A stretch of 64,000 bases of DNA from Pukyongiella litopenaei (GTDB lineage: Bacteria > Pseudomonadota > Alphaproteobacteria > Rhodobacterales > Rhodobacteraceae): positions 103,435-167,434 of the forward strand of contig NZ_CP043619.1 of assembly GCF_003008555.2 (NCBI RefSeq), given 5' to 3'. Positions 8,431 to 16,587 of this stretch are shown one piece after another; positions within the stretch are counted from its first letter, which is position 1, and every line of letters starts with the position of its first letter. The notes beneath the pieces were generated by a model. It was not told where the DNA came from. It searched no databases and worked only from the letters and a program-made list of their open reading frames with translations. The position numbers and the translations under genes were made by a program.

Positions 8431-9860
8431 TGGCACAGCTCCCGCCCGATGTCGTTGAACCTGTTGCAGCAGGCACCGTCGAACTCGATGGCCAGCTGTG
8501 CCCATCCGCCACCGCTCTGACCGGTCCGGTAAACCACCCGCGCAAAGAAGGTCGAGCTTTTCCACCTCTTGCCGCTTTCGGGATCGGCCCTGAGGTATGA
8601 TGCGATGTTCATCTGGCGGATCGAACTGCGATTGACGTACGCGTTTGCGTCGAGAGCGGCATACATATGGCATCCGGTATGCCCGGCCGGGCCGCATTCC
8701 TCGCGCGAGATGCCGCAGCCCGGATCCTCGCAGACACGGTAGGTTTTCGTGCGGTGAACGATCGTGCCGGCCAGTCCCTGCGGAACATCCCAGCCGCTCC
8801 GGTAGTCCGGGCCGGTCAGCGCGCTTTCGAGATTGTTGCTCGATGCCGTCAGGGGCCGGGCCGTGACCGCCGCCCAGGCTTCCGGGTTCGCACCCGCCAC
8901 CCAGCACCCGTCCGCCTTGGTGACCGGCACCAGCCAGCCGGCCGTCGGTGTTGCCGGGCAACCGGGACCGCCGGCCCCGAACCCGCTTGCCTGCGTGTTT
9001 GCGAATGTGGCGAGCACATCGTTTTCGCTCGTGACCTGCAACACGCCCCTGGCCTTGCCCCGCCTGAGGATCACGCTCGATGGCAGGAACCGGTCCGCAA
9101 CCCGGATCGTAAACCTGTGCCTGACCAGCGCTCCGCTATCAACCGGCCGCGGGTGCGGTGATACCGCCCGGAACGTCACCGTCGCCGTTCGCCCGTTCCA
9201 GCTCACAGAGTCCACGCCCGTGCCCGCAATCCGGATATTGTCGCGGATGCAGCTCCCTTTCGTTCCGGAGGTGTCGCATTGCCAGTTCACCTCCTTCTCG
9301 CAGATCTTGACGAACGTCGCCGGCCGGGTATCGCAGCGATAATGATCGGTCCGGTCCACCCGGATTTTTCGAACGATATCGCAGCTGCGGTTGGCCGTGG
9401 CCGGGAAACTTTCGCAGAATCTGTCCATTGGGTCGCTGACCGGAAGGCTCGGGGTTTCGCACTGGCCCTCCTCGGCCGTGAAATACTTGCCGGCGACCGC
9501 ATCGGCGTTTTCATGCGCCCAGTTGGCGTCGTCGAACAGCGCCTCCTGCCCGTCTATGTCTGCCTCCGGCCTGACCGCCTTGCTGTCCTCGGTTGCCCGC
9601 AGCACCCGGCCCTGGTCATTGGTTTCCTGACGGATCTCGTCGATCCTCTCCCCGAACCGGCCCTCACGAAGCCCGGCTTCTGCCGGAGTGTCGGTCCTGT
9701 AGGGCGTGACCACCCTTCCCACCGTGCCGGTGGTGAACGTATCTCCGGTACCGTTGGTACCGTTCATGCCCGACAACGCCTGATCGGCGCGCTCCTGTTG
9801 GGCCAGAACGGCGGATCCGGCAATAGCCGCGATCAACAGGGGCAGGACACCACGCCCCAC
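8427..9860 (-). CDS. TraN-like Cys-rich secreted protein, N-terminal partner
   Basis: A 477-residue protein if it starts at the GTG 9860-9858, two bases after the trbC stop (TAG, G, GTG); this start gives a clean signal peptide (residues 1-21). The upstream extension of the frame lies inside trbC and is not coding. Cysteines are spread over the mature chain (ICEKEVNWQCDTSGTKGSC, CEDPGCGISREECG, GACCNRF). In F plasmids TraN is one protein of about 600 residues whose N-terminal and middle parts vary and decide recipient specificity. This gene sits where that part would be encoded, so I infer a separate receptor-binding or scaffold half. Confidence 0.75.
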   Translation of the reverse strand: MGRGVLPLLIAAIAGSAVLAQQERADQALSGMNGTNGTGDTFTTGTVGRVVTPYRTDTPAEAGLREGRFGERIDEIRQETNDQGRVLRATEDSKAVRPEADIDGQEALFDDANWAHENADAVAGKYFTAEEGQCETPSLPVSDPMDRFCESFPATANRSCDIVRKIRVDRTDHYRCDTRPATFVKICEKEVNWQCDTSGTKGSCIRDNIRIAGTGVDSVSWNGRTATVTFRAVSPHPRPVDSGALVRHRFTIRVADRFLPSSVILRRGKARGVLQVTSENDVLATFANTQASGFGAGGPGCPATPTAGWLVPVTKADGCWVAGANPEAWAAVTARPLTASSNNLESALTGPDYRSGWDVPQGLAGTIVHRTKTYRVCEDPGCGISREECGPAGHTGCHMYAALDANAYVNRSSIRQMNIASYLRADPESGKRWKSSTFFARVVYRTGQSGGGWAQLAIEFDGACCNRFNDIGRELCQ

Positions 9861-9861
9861 C

Positions 9862-10605
9862 CTATCGGCCCCGAAGCAGCCGCCGGGCTTCCGCCGCGCC
9901 GACCTCCCCCATGGCCGCGATCCGTTCCAGCGCGAACCGTAGCGGCACATTGCCCCTCACCCGATCATGCGGCGGCACCGGATCGCCGGCACAGCCCTCG
10001 GTCTCGCAGACCTCCATTGCATCGCCCACCGCGATCACCTGCGGTACCGCCTCCACATGGAAACGGGTGAAAAGCGTCGGATCGATGGAAAACCCGGCGG
10101 CGGCGTCGAGATCCCCGAATGTCTTTTCCAGCGCGGCCTGGGTGTCGTGGACAGAATTGTTCACAAAGCCCCGAAAGACGATGTTCAGACCGAAATCCCG
10201 CGCCTCGCTCATCATCTGCCTTAGTGATTCCCGCGGCATCGAAAAGGAGGCCAGAAGGAAGACCTTGCTGTCCTCGTAACGGGTGCCGGCTTCGGCAGCG
10301 CCTGCAACGTCGTCATCCGTACCCAGAAGCGCGCGCACGCGCGGATCGTTCAGCGCCCGGTCCCGCAACGCGTCGAAATCGACGCCGTCAAACGCGCCCT
10401 CCGCCGGTTCGGGTTCCCCGAGCCGTTCACGCAGGATCTCGCCGTGCCGTTCGGCCTCATCCACGATTGTCGCCAGCGGGGCGGTGATCCGGCCGGTCGA
10501 TCCGGGCGCATATTCCACCACCGCGTCGCCCCTGGACGCGGCCTGATCGGCCAGGCCCGCGACTGGTGCCAGCGCCAGCGTGAATACCGTTACAACGCGC
10601 AGCAA
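9862..10605 (-). CDS. trbC: TrbC, F-type pilus assembly protein
   Basis: A 247-residue protein if it starts at the TTG 10605-10603, which has GGAGG eight bases upstream and gives a signal peptide (about residues 1-20). The frame stays open to 10995, but that part lies within traU. The family core is visible: KVFLLASFSMPRESLRQM, GLNIVFRGFVNNS and a C-terminal thioredoxin-like half (TRFHVEAVPQVIA, MEVCETEGCAGDP). TrbC partners TraW in the periplasm during pilus assembly. It overlaps traU by 16 bases. Confidence 0.87.
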   Translation of the reverse strand: MLRVVTVFTLALAPVAGLADQAASRGDAVVEYAPGSTGRITAPLATIVDEAERHGEILRERLGEPEPAEGAFDGVDFDALRDRALNDPRVRALLGTDDDVAGAAEAGTRYEDSKVFLLASFSMPRESLRQMMSEARDFGLNIVFRGFVNNSVHDTQAALEKTFGDLDAAAGFSIDPTLFTRFHVEAVPQVIAVGDAMEVCETEGCAGDPVPPHDRVRGNVPLRFALERIAAMGEVGAAEARRLLRGR

Positions 10606-11582
10606 TTCCGTTTCCTCCACATCAGCCAGCCGAAGGACTCTCCCTTGAACGGAAACTCCCGCAGCCGGTCTATGAATTGCGTCGAAAAGCCCATCGGTCC
10701 GCAGCCGTAGCGCCCGGAGGTGGTTGGCACCGGGCGGGTGAATTGCTGCCGGTACTGGCTCTTCTTGATGATCGGCGCGCTGACCGTCTGGCACAGCGCC
10801 GTGCCGCCCGAGGTGCGCCGCGCCAGCAATAGCCGGTGCATCCGCGCAACCATCTTGGTCGCCACCACCTGGCTTGCCATTACCCCGCCGACATGGGCGG
10901 CCACCTGGCCCTGGATCGGATAGATCGACCCGCCGCAGCCCGCGCACCAGAACAGCGTGTCCATCGGCAATCCGCCCGAGGAAGATCTCACGCAATCGGC
11001 GGCGCAGGCCGCCTGCGCGATCGGATTGGCAAACAGGATCGCTTCGGGATTGATCAGGTTGTTAAGCTCCGCATCCTGCCAGAGCGGATCGATCTCCGAG
11101 ATATAGGCCACGTCGAACTGAGCCGATTGCAGGCAGAGGCCATCGACCACGACGCCCAGCCACGAGATCAGCGGGTAAAAATAGTAATGCGCCTGCCAGC
11201 TCGATCCGGTAGAGCCGCCGTTCTGGGCCGTGGCGCTGGATTTTCCGAGCGACAACAACCCGAAGTCGATGTCAAAACCCATGTTCACGAAGCAGCCCGC
11301 TTCGTTCGCCACGTCGACCAGCCGCGCCGGTTCCCAAAGCCCGATCGACAGGCCGATCCGGGGCGGTATGCCCGGGCAGACACAGACCGGGAGCGCCTGG
11401 TTGGGCGTGTCCGGCCGCCCGCCGCCCCTGATGCTGACCGCCCCCACCGAAATCGGAAAGATGCAGTCCCAGCAGATCTCTGTAATCGGATTGAGAAACC
11501 GCTTGTTGCAGATCGCGGCCACTTCGCTGGCGGTGATCGAGACGATCAGTGCCAGTATCAGGCGGTTGAACCAGGACTTCAT
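10590..11582 (-). CDS. traU: TraU, DNA-transfer stabilisation protein
   Basis: A 330-residue protein with a signal peptide (1-23) and the conserved cysteine-rich TraU pattern: EICWDCIFPISVG, PVCVCPG, GCFVNMGFDID, WCAGCGGSIYP, and the end GWLMWRKRNCCAL. TraU is periplasmic and is needed for stable mating pairs and DNA transfer rather than for the pilus itself. The ATG overlaps the upstream nuclease-like gene by 4 bases; TrbC begins inside its 3' end. Confidence 0.93.
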   Translation of the reverse strand: MKSWFNRLILALIVSITASEVAAICNKRFLNPITEICWDCIFPISVGAVSIRGGGRPDTPNQALPVCVCPGIPPRIGLSIGLWEPARLVDVANEAGCFVNMGFDIDFGLLSLGKSSATAQNGGSTGSSWQAHYYFYPLISWLGVVVDGLCLQSAQFDVAYISEIDPLWQDAELNNLINPEAILFANPIAQAACAADCVRSSSGGLPMDTLFWCAGCGGSIYPIQGQVAAHVGGVMASQVVATKMVARMHRLLLARRTSGGTALCQTVSAPIIKKSQYRQQFTRPVPTTSGRYGCGPMGFSTQFIDRLREFPFKGESFGWLMWRKRNCCAL

Positions 11583-12007
11583 GATCCGCCCGTCCCTGAC
11601 CCGCACCATGGCTGGCGCGCACCACCGGCGTAGGGCCGCGCCAGCCCTTCCGCGATCAGCAGCGCGCCGATTTCCTGATTGCCCGCAACCGCCCTGGCGA
11701 GACGGCGGCCATACCTGTCCGGACGGGCCCGCACCGTCAGCTCAAGTGCACCGGCTTCCCCGATCAGCTGCGCAAGACGTCGCGCGGCCCGGTCTCCCAG
11801 CGCCGTTTCCGCGGCACAGCGCGCGCGATGGGTTTCCGGCGTGTCGAACCCGGTCAGCCTGTAGCTGGTCGTGCCATGAGCCACCGTGTCGCCATCGACC
11901 ACGCGTATCTCTCCGGAGGGCAGCACCAGCCGCTCCCCCTCCTCCCCGCCGCACCGGTCGAGAGCGAGGCTGGCGGCCACCAGCGCGCAGGGAAGCAGCA
12001 GTTTCAT
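11579..12007 (-). CDS. Secreted staphylococcal-nuclease-like (thermonuclease) protein
   Basis: A 142-residue protein with a hydrophobic N-terminus and possible lipoprotein Cys (ALDRC, residue 19), followed by an SNase fold: IRVVDGDTVAHG with the calcium-binding Asp, RLTGFDTPETHRARC, and DRYGRRLA. These correspond to the catalytic Arg and Asp regions of staphylococcal nuclease. It is embedded between traW and traU with 4-base overlaps on both sides, so it is translationally coupled to pilus genes. A periplasmic nuclease in a DNA-transfer operon is unexpected; it could process incoming or stray DNA, or the fold may serve as a structural part. Confidence 0.85.
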   Translation of the reverse strand: MKLLLPCALVAASLALDRCGGEEGERLVLPSGEIRVVDGDTVAHGTTSYRLTGFDTPETHRARCAAETALGDRAARRLAQLIGEAGALELTVRARPDRYGRRLARAVAGNQEIGALLIAEGLARPYAGGARQPWCGSGTGGS

Positions 12008-12627
12008 CGCTCGTCCCCCACCGCGAATTCCTCCACCCGCATCATCGGATCGGCGCGGCTCACCACCGCCGGGACATTGCGGATGCCGAACCGGCCGACC
12101 AGCACGCCGTCCTGATCGAAGTAGAAACGCCGCCCATGCGCGCGCATCAGTCCGAGCGGGTCGCCGCTGACCAGCACCAGCAACGTGTCCAGTTCGTCAC
12201 CGTCTTCGAGCGCGAACCGCAGCTGCGCCGGATCGTCCCCGTCGAAGAGAACGATGCGCTTGTCGAACCGCGACCATGCCAGTGGATTGACCACCGTTCC
12301 CGCCCGCGCAAACACCCGACCCCTGTGGTCCGCCAGATCCTCCTTCAGCGTAATCGTCAGATCCACGTCCCAGGCGCGATAGTCTTCCGCCTTGCCCAGA
12401 CCGGGCACCGGACGCGGCCGCTCCGTATAGCGCCGCGTCCGCTCCTGCATGTCCCTGCGCATCGCATCCAGTTCACCGGTGGCTTCCATGTCCCGCAGGC
12501 GCGTCCGGATGGTGTCGAGAATCGACGGCTCGATCACCTCGAACAGCGGACCATACGTGCCCAGGTCCTTCGCCGGGGCCGGATGCGCTAACAGCGCCAG
12601 CGCCAGCAGGGTCACCGCTCTCCTCAT
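12004..12627 (-). CDS. traW: TraW, pilus assembly protein
   Basis: A 207-residue protein with a signal peptide (1-19) and TraW hallmarks: KDLGTYGPLFEVIEPSIL near the N-terminus, the VDLTITLKEDLAD segment, and the C-terminal FYFDQDGVLVGRFGIRNVPAVV, followed by a short tail. TraW is periplasmic and interacts with TrbC. The start overlaps the end of the S26 peptidase by 4 bases; a longer frame to 12654 lies inside that gene. Confidence 0.92.
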   Translation of the reverse strand: MRRAVTLLALALLAHPAPAKDLGTYGPLFEVIEPSILDTIRTRLRDMEATGELDAMRRDMQERTRRYTERPRPVPGLGKAEDYRAWDVDLTITLKEDLADHRGRVFARAGTVVNPLAWSRFDKRIVLFDGDDPAQLRFALEDGDELDTLLVLVSGDPLGLMRAHGRRFYFDQDGVLVGRFGIRNVPAVVSRADPMMRVEEFAVGDER

Positions 12628-13145
12628 CGCAACCACTCCGCAAGGGTCGTCCAATGGGGAAACGGAATGGCGATACCCACCGCCCGGATCGCCGTATGGG
12701 GAATGGCTCCGATCACCGCATAGCGGCTGTCGAGGCTGTCAGGGCTGTCACCCAGTACGGCGATGCTTCCGGCTGGAACTTCCGCCGCGTCCCAGAGCGG
12801 CAGAAGCAGAGCGCCGTCCCGGCGCTGTGCCTCTACGCAACGGGTGGCGATACACAGACGGTCGTCGCGCCGCTGCACCACGGGATCACCCGCCAGACCG
12901 GCAACCCGCTTGGTGAGATAGATCCTGTCGCCCTCCAGCTTTTCGGCCAGCACCTCCGGCAGGTCGATTGCCACGACGGCCCCGCGCCAGGGCAGGCGTG
13001 GCCATGTGACCATCGCATAGGCATGATCGGGCAGGCTGTCGGTCGCGTTCACCGTCAGCCGGCCGAAGGCCAGCAGGTAGTATCCGGCGAGCGCCACCAC
13101 GAGCCCGGCCGTGCATAGCGATCTGACGGCCCTAGAACGCGCCAT
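12624..13145 (-). CDS. S26-family signal peptidase of the transfer system (IncP TraF type)
   Basis: A 173-residue protein with one N-terminal membrane anchor (about 9-28). The catalytic serine is expected in the segment DSLPDHAYAM (residue 37) and the lysine in YLTKRVAGLAGD (about 79), the usual Ser-Lys dyad arrangement of family S26. A late GDSPDSLDSRY segment matches the conserved box E of the family. Such peptidases mature the pilin, in IncP plasmids by cyclising it. Its presence inside an F-type operon between trbI and traW points to processing of the TraA-like prepilin. It overlaps trbI by 14 bases. Confidence 0.88.
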   Translation of the reverse strand: MARSRAVRSLCTAGLVVALAGYYLLAFGRLTVNATDSLPDHAYAMVTWPRLPWRGAVVAIDLPEVLAEKLEGDRIYLTKRVAGLAGDPVVQRRDDRLCIATRCVEAQRRDGALLLPLWDAAEVPAGSIAVLGDSPDSLDSRYAVIGAIPHTAIRAVGIAIPFPHWTTLAEWLR

Positions 13146-13491
13146 CGACCAACACCCTGTTCATGATTTCATCGGTTATGTCGGCTGTGGCGGCCGCCGC
13201 GCCGGAGAGAACCGCGTTGGCCCGCACCACCACGACACCTTCGGCGGCCGAATAGTCGTGCAGGGCTTGCGTTACCCGGTCCTGGAACGCGGGCAGCACC
13301 GTCGTGAACCCTTCATCGTCGAGCCGGTCGCGGGACCAGATCACGAAGAGCGCGAGGCCGCGTTCGGGATCGAAGGTGGCAACCGGCCCGGCACCGCCCT
13401 GCCCCCGTCCGATCAGCAGCCCGGCCGCCATCGCGATCTGGATCACCACGACAGTACCGAGACCCAGCAGGATCCTGCCCCGCACCGTCAT
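13132..13491 (-). CDS. trbI: TrbI, F-type conjugation protein
   Basis: A 119-residue inner-membrane protein with one N-terminal membrane helix (about 7-26) and a periplasmic part containing LFVIWSRDRLDDEG and a helical C-terminus. Size and position directly after traC match TrbI of F plasmids, which affects pilus outgrowth and retraction. Assignment rests largely on context, as TrbI is short and variable. It overlaps traC by 4 bases. Confidence 0.75.
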   Translation of the reverse strand: MTVRGRILLGLGTVVVIQIAMAAGLLIGRGQGGAGPVATFDPERGLALFVIWSRDRLDDEGFTTVLPAFQDRVTQALHDYSAAEGVVVVRANAVLSGAAAATADITDEIMNRVLVDGAF

Positions 13492-15974
13492 GAAACCTCA
13501 CCCCGTTCGACCAGTGTCCTGATCGCCTCCACGGTGGACATGCCGGAGGCGCGATACTGGTTCATGCGCTGGACCGTGGCGCCCTTGGAGCTGAAGATCG
13601 CCAGCGAGAACGGATCCAGCAGCAGCCGGCCATATGCGAAGCCTTCAGGCATCTGGATCGCGAGTTCGGCGAACCGGCCTGGTACCGAGGTGAGCGACTT
13701 CAGCAACCCCTTCACACCCGGCGTCACGCTTTGCAGCGCGTCGATGCTTTCCGGTTTCTGCGCCAGGAAGATGCGGTAATCGGAGTTTTCGAGGCAGACA
13801 TTCGCAGCCGGGTTGGCCGCATAGTCCGACATCGACTGGGTGCCGGTAATCAGGGCGCCGGTGTATTTTCGCGCGCGGCGCACGACCCCTTCGATGAAGC
13901 TTGCGGTTCCGTCCCCTCTCAGCAGGTCCCAGGCCTCGTCGATCACGATTGCCACCGGCGTGTCGCGCGGCGTCCTGAACATCAATTCCGTTCCGAGAAA
14001 CATCATGATCTGCAGGATCGTTGCCTCAAGGCCGGGCTGACCCTTGATGTCGCTCAGTTCGACAACCGTGAACGGCGCATCGAGCGCGATATTGGCCTCG
14101 CCCTCGAAATAGCCGCCATAGACCCCGCCGCGTGAATAGGCGTTCAGTTTGCGCACCACATCCGGCAGGCGCGGCTCGTTCGCGGCCGCGCGGTCCAGCT
14201 CGTCGCGCACGTCGCTGATTTCTCCTCCCGGCCCCTTTTCGTCCCAGATCTTGGCGATGGCCGAGCGAATGTAGTCTTCCTCGACACCTTCGACGCGTCC
14301 GGCCTTGTTCGAGCCGAGATCGGCCATCGAGGCCACCACCCGCGTGACCAACTCGATCGCATCGGCCCGGTATTCGTCCTGCACCATGGCCGCCTTGTCG
14401 AGCAGCGAGAACGGGTTAAGCCGGTTCACCGTTCCGCCATCGAAGGCGATATGCTTGCCGCCGAGGATTTCCGCGGTGGTCCTGAACGAATACCCGTCGT
14501 CGATGACCAGGACATGGCCGCCGGCGCTATAGATGCCGCAGGCCAGTTCCTGCATGAAGACCGATTTCCCGGCTCCGGACTTGCCCACCACGGCGGTGTT
14601 GTAATTGCCCGAACTGACGAAGTTGTCCCATTGGAACACCTGGCCCTGCCGCCCGAGCAGCAACATGCCGGTGCCCCTGCTGTTGCCCATCCATTCGCCA
14701 TGTACCGGCAGGAATGCCATGGCCGCCGCGCCCTTGAGCAGCCGCATCCGCATCTGCCGCCCGAAATCCGTCATCATGCCGTTTGTGCAGCCGAACGGCA
14801 GGCTGGCCAGGAAGAGGGGCAATTGCAGATAGGTGTCTTTCGACAGCTTTACCCGCTGGCGGCGATAAATGGATTCCATTTCGCCGGCCGCCGCCTCGGC
14901 GTCCCCGGACCCGCCGCAGGCATAGGACACGACGGTATAGAGCGTCTGGAACAGCCGCTCCCCTGCCCCGAGTTCCGCGGCCAGATCGTCGAACTCCTGT
15001 TTCTTTTCGGCGAATTGCGGCACGAACCTGCCGAAAGATGTATTGGCCGCATGTTCGTTCTTCCCGCGCCGGGCGAGAATGAACGAGCCTGCCTTCTGCG
15101 CATTCATCGGTTTCAGCGTGAAACTGGTCAGGACCGGTCCCACTGCGCGATCCATCAGCCGCGCCGGGTCGCCGTTGAGTGCCATGCCGAGACCGAACAC
15201 CCATTCGGGTGGGTACGCGTTCACCGACGCGACCGTCGCCGACAGTCCCGGCGATCCCGAAAACCTCAGCGCATTGCTACCCACGCGCAGCGTGGCCCCC
15301 GGCAGCTGGTAATTGAGTGGCATCGCCTCGTCATAGGCTTCAGCGCCCCACTCGCCCTTCGAGCCTTCCGGCCGGGCGATGTGCAGCAATTCCCGCAACA
15401 GGGCCAGGAACTGCACGGGTTCCACGTCGCGTGCCCAGCTGACGGTGCTGAACACGTTGCGCAGGCCCGAGCGCAGCGAGCCGAGGCGCTTTTCGTCTTC
15501 CAGCCCCAGATCGGTGCCTTCCAGCCATCCGGCGATGAAGATATGCCGGTCGAACGGGATCGACCGTGCGCCGGTATCGCCGCTGCCAAAGCGCATTCCC
15601 GCAAGATGCGCCACGCGCTGCCGCACCATCTCATCGACGAGCGGTGATCGGCCCTCGCGCACCGATTGCCACCGGCCCGTCACTGCCTCGATCCCCGGCG
15701 AAGCCCAGTTGAGAACCTGGACAGTCGCATCCGATGGCAGGTTGGCGGCGATCACGCCGCCGATATTCTCCGCCAGATCATTGGCGCCAATGGCCGCCCC
15801 GACCTCGATCAGGAAACCGGTGCCATGCTCGAAATAGTAAAGACCCCGTTCCGCGTCATGGAACCGCCAGGGCAGAATGTCTGACAGAACCTCGCCCGCC
15901 ATCAGATCCGTGGCGGTATCCGTCAACGGTTCTTCACCGAGAAAACCAGCCAGCATGTCCCGCAGGAAGCTCAT
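13488..15974 (-). CDS. traC: TraC, type IV secretion ATPase (VirB4 family)
   Basis: An 828-residue cytoplasmic ATPase that energises pilus assembly. The Walker A motif GKSGAGKS lies at residues 464-471 and a Walker B-type VAIVIDEAWDLL further on, followed by TGTQSMSDY. The N-terminal half has the TraC/VirB4 pattern (LPWRFHDAERGLYY, FIAGWLEGTDLG). The ATG at 15974 overlaps the stop of the small upstream gene by 4 bases; the extra 18 codons upstream belong to that gene's region. Length is close to F TraC. Confidence 0.95.
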   Translation of the reverse strand: MSFLRDMLAGFLGEEPLTDTATDLMAGEVLSDILPWRFHDAERGLYYFEHGTGFLIEVGAAIGANDLAENIGGVIAANLPSDATVQVLNWASPGIEAVTGRWQSVREGRSPLVDEMVRQRVAHLAGMRFGSGDTGARSIPFDRHIFIAGWLEGTDLGLEDEKRLGSLRSGLRNVFSTVSWARDVEPVQFLALLRELLHIARPEGSKGEWGAEAYDEAMPLNYQLPGATLRVGSNALRFSGSPGLSATVASVNAYPPEWVFGLGMALNGDPARLMDRAVGPVLTSFTLKPMNAQKAGSFILARRGKNEHAANTSFGRFVPQFAEKKQEFDDLAAELGAGERLFQTLYTVVSYACGGSGDAEAAAGEMESIYRRQRVKLSKDTYLQLPLFLASLPFGCTNGMMTDFGRQMRMRLLKGAAAMAFLPVHGEWMGNSRGTGMLLLGRQGQVFQWDNFVSSGNYNTAVVGKSGAGKSVFMQELACGIYSAGGHVLVIDDGYSFRTTAEILGGKHIAFDGGTVNRLNPFSLLDKAAMVQDEYRADAIELVTRVVASMADLGSNKAGRVEGVEEDYIRSAIAKIWDEKGPGGEISDVRDELDRAAANEPRLPDVVRKLNAYSRGGVYGGYFEGEANIALDAPFTVVELSDIKGQPGLEATILQIMMFLGTELMFRTPRDTPVAIVIDEAWDLLRGDGTASFIEGVVRRARKYTGALITGTQSMSDYAANPAANVCLENSDYRIFLAQKPESIDALQSVTPGVKGLLKSLTSVPGRFAELAIQMPEGFAYGRLLLDPFSLAIFSSKGATVQRMNQYRASGMSTVEAIRTLVERGEVS

Positions 15975-16162
15975 CGCCGTTTCCCCTCCCGGCGTACCAG
16001 CGAGCCGGTCGCGCCATGCGAAAAGCAACGCCCGGCGCAGTCAAGCCGGTCCCAGGTCCAGTCGTGTAGTTCGCGGATGTTTTCTTTCGGCATCCAGACC
16101 GCGACTTCCGCGAAATCCGCGTCCCGCCACCGTATCCTGATCCCCGCCATCTGACGTGCCAT
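15971..16162 (-). CDS. Small conserved-looking protein between traV and traC
   Basis: A 63-residue frame from an ATG at 16162, overlapping the traC start by 4 bases and beginning 23 bases after traV. A GTG at 16198 would add 12 residues but overlaps traV. The protein is rich in Trp and charged residues (WRDADFAEVAVWMPKENIRELHDWTWDRL), has no signal or membrane segment, and contains one CAGRC pair. I do not recognise it. The tight packing on both sides argues that it is a real gene of the operon. Confidence 0.6.
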   Translation of the reverse strand: MARQMAGIRIRWRDADFAEVAVWMPKENIRELHDWTWDRLDCAGRCFSHGATGSLVRREGKRR

Positions 16163-16185
16163 TTTTGCCCGCCTGGCCGCCCTGC

Positions 16186-16587
16186 TCACTGGCGCCACCG
16201 CCCTTCCTGGATCACGAAATGCACGAACCGGGCCTCATTCAGGATGCCACCGTCGTCGAGGATCGGCGCGATCCACAGCGTTCCCACGATCTCGGGCGAA
16301 CGATAGGCGGCCGCGTTATAGGGAAAGCCCCCGTCGGGCAGGCCCACGGCACCGCCCTTGCCTGTCCAGAGCGGGTTTTGAGTGAGGCTCTTGACCGCCG
16401 TGTCTTCGGGCCGCTCCGCAACCGAGCGTGTGCCCACCGCCCCTGTTCCGTCCACCGCCGAAATCGTCGTACAGGGAGACCCCGCCTGGGCTTCGCAGAG
16501 GAAATCCCGCTCGGTATTGCTGGCGCAGGCCGAAAGCGCCACAACGCCGATCATTGCCGCACCGGCACGAAACCGCATCGTCATCAT
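16186..16587 (-). CDS. traV: TraV, outer-membrane lipoprotein of the transfer channel
   Basis: A 133-residue lipoprotein with an LSAC lipobox at about residues 17-20, followed by a TraV-like pair of cysteines (DFLCEAQAGSPC). TraV anchors TraK and TraB of the core complex in the outer membrane. The first ATG (16587) overlaps the traB stop as ATGA. It is shorter than F TraV (171 residues) but keeps the family organisation and position. Confidence 0.82.
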   Translation of the reverse strand: MMTMRFRAGAAMIGVVALSACASNTERDFLCEAQAGSPCTTISAVDGTGAVGTRSVAERPEDTAVKSLTQNPLWTGKGGAVGLPDGGFPYNAAAYRSPEIVGTLWIAPILDDGGILNEARFVHFVIQEGRWRQ

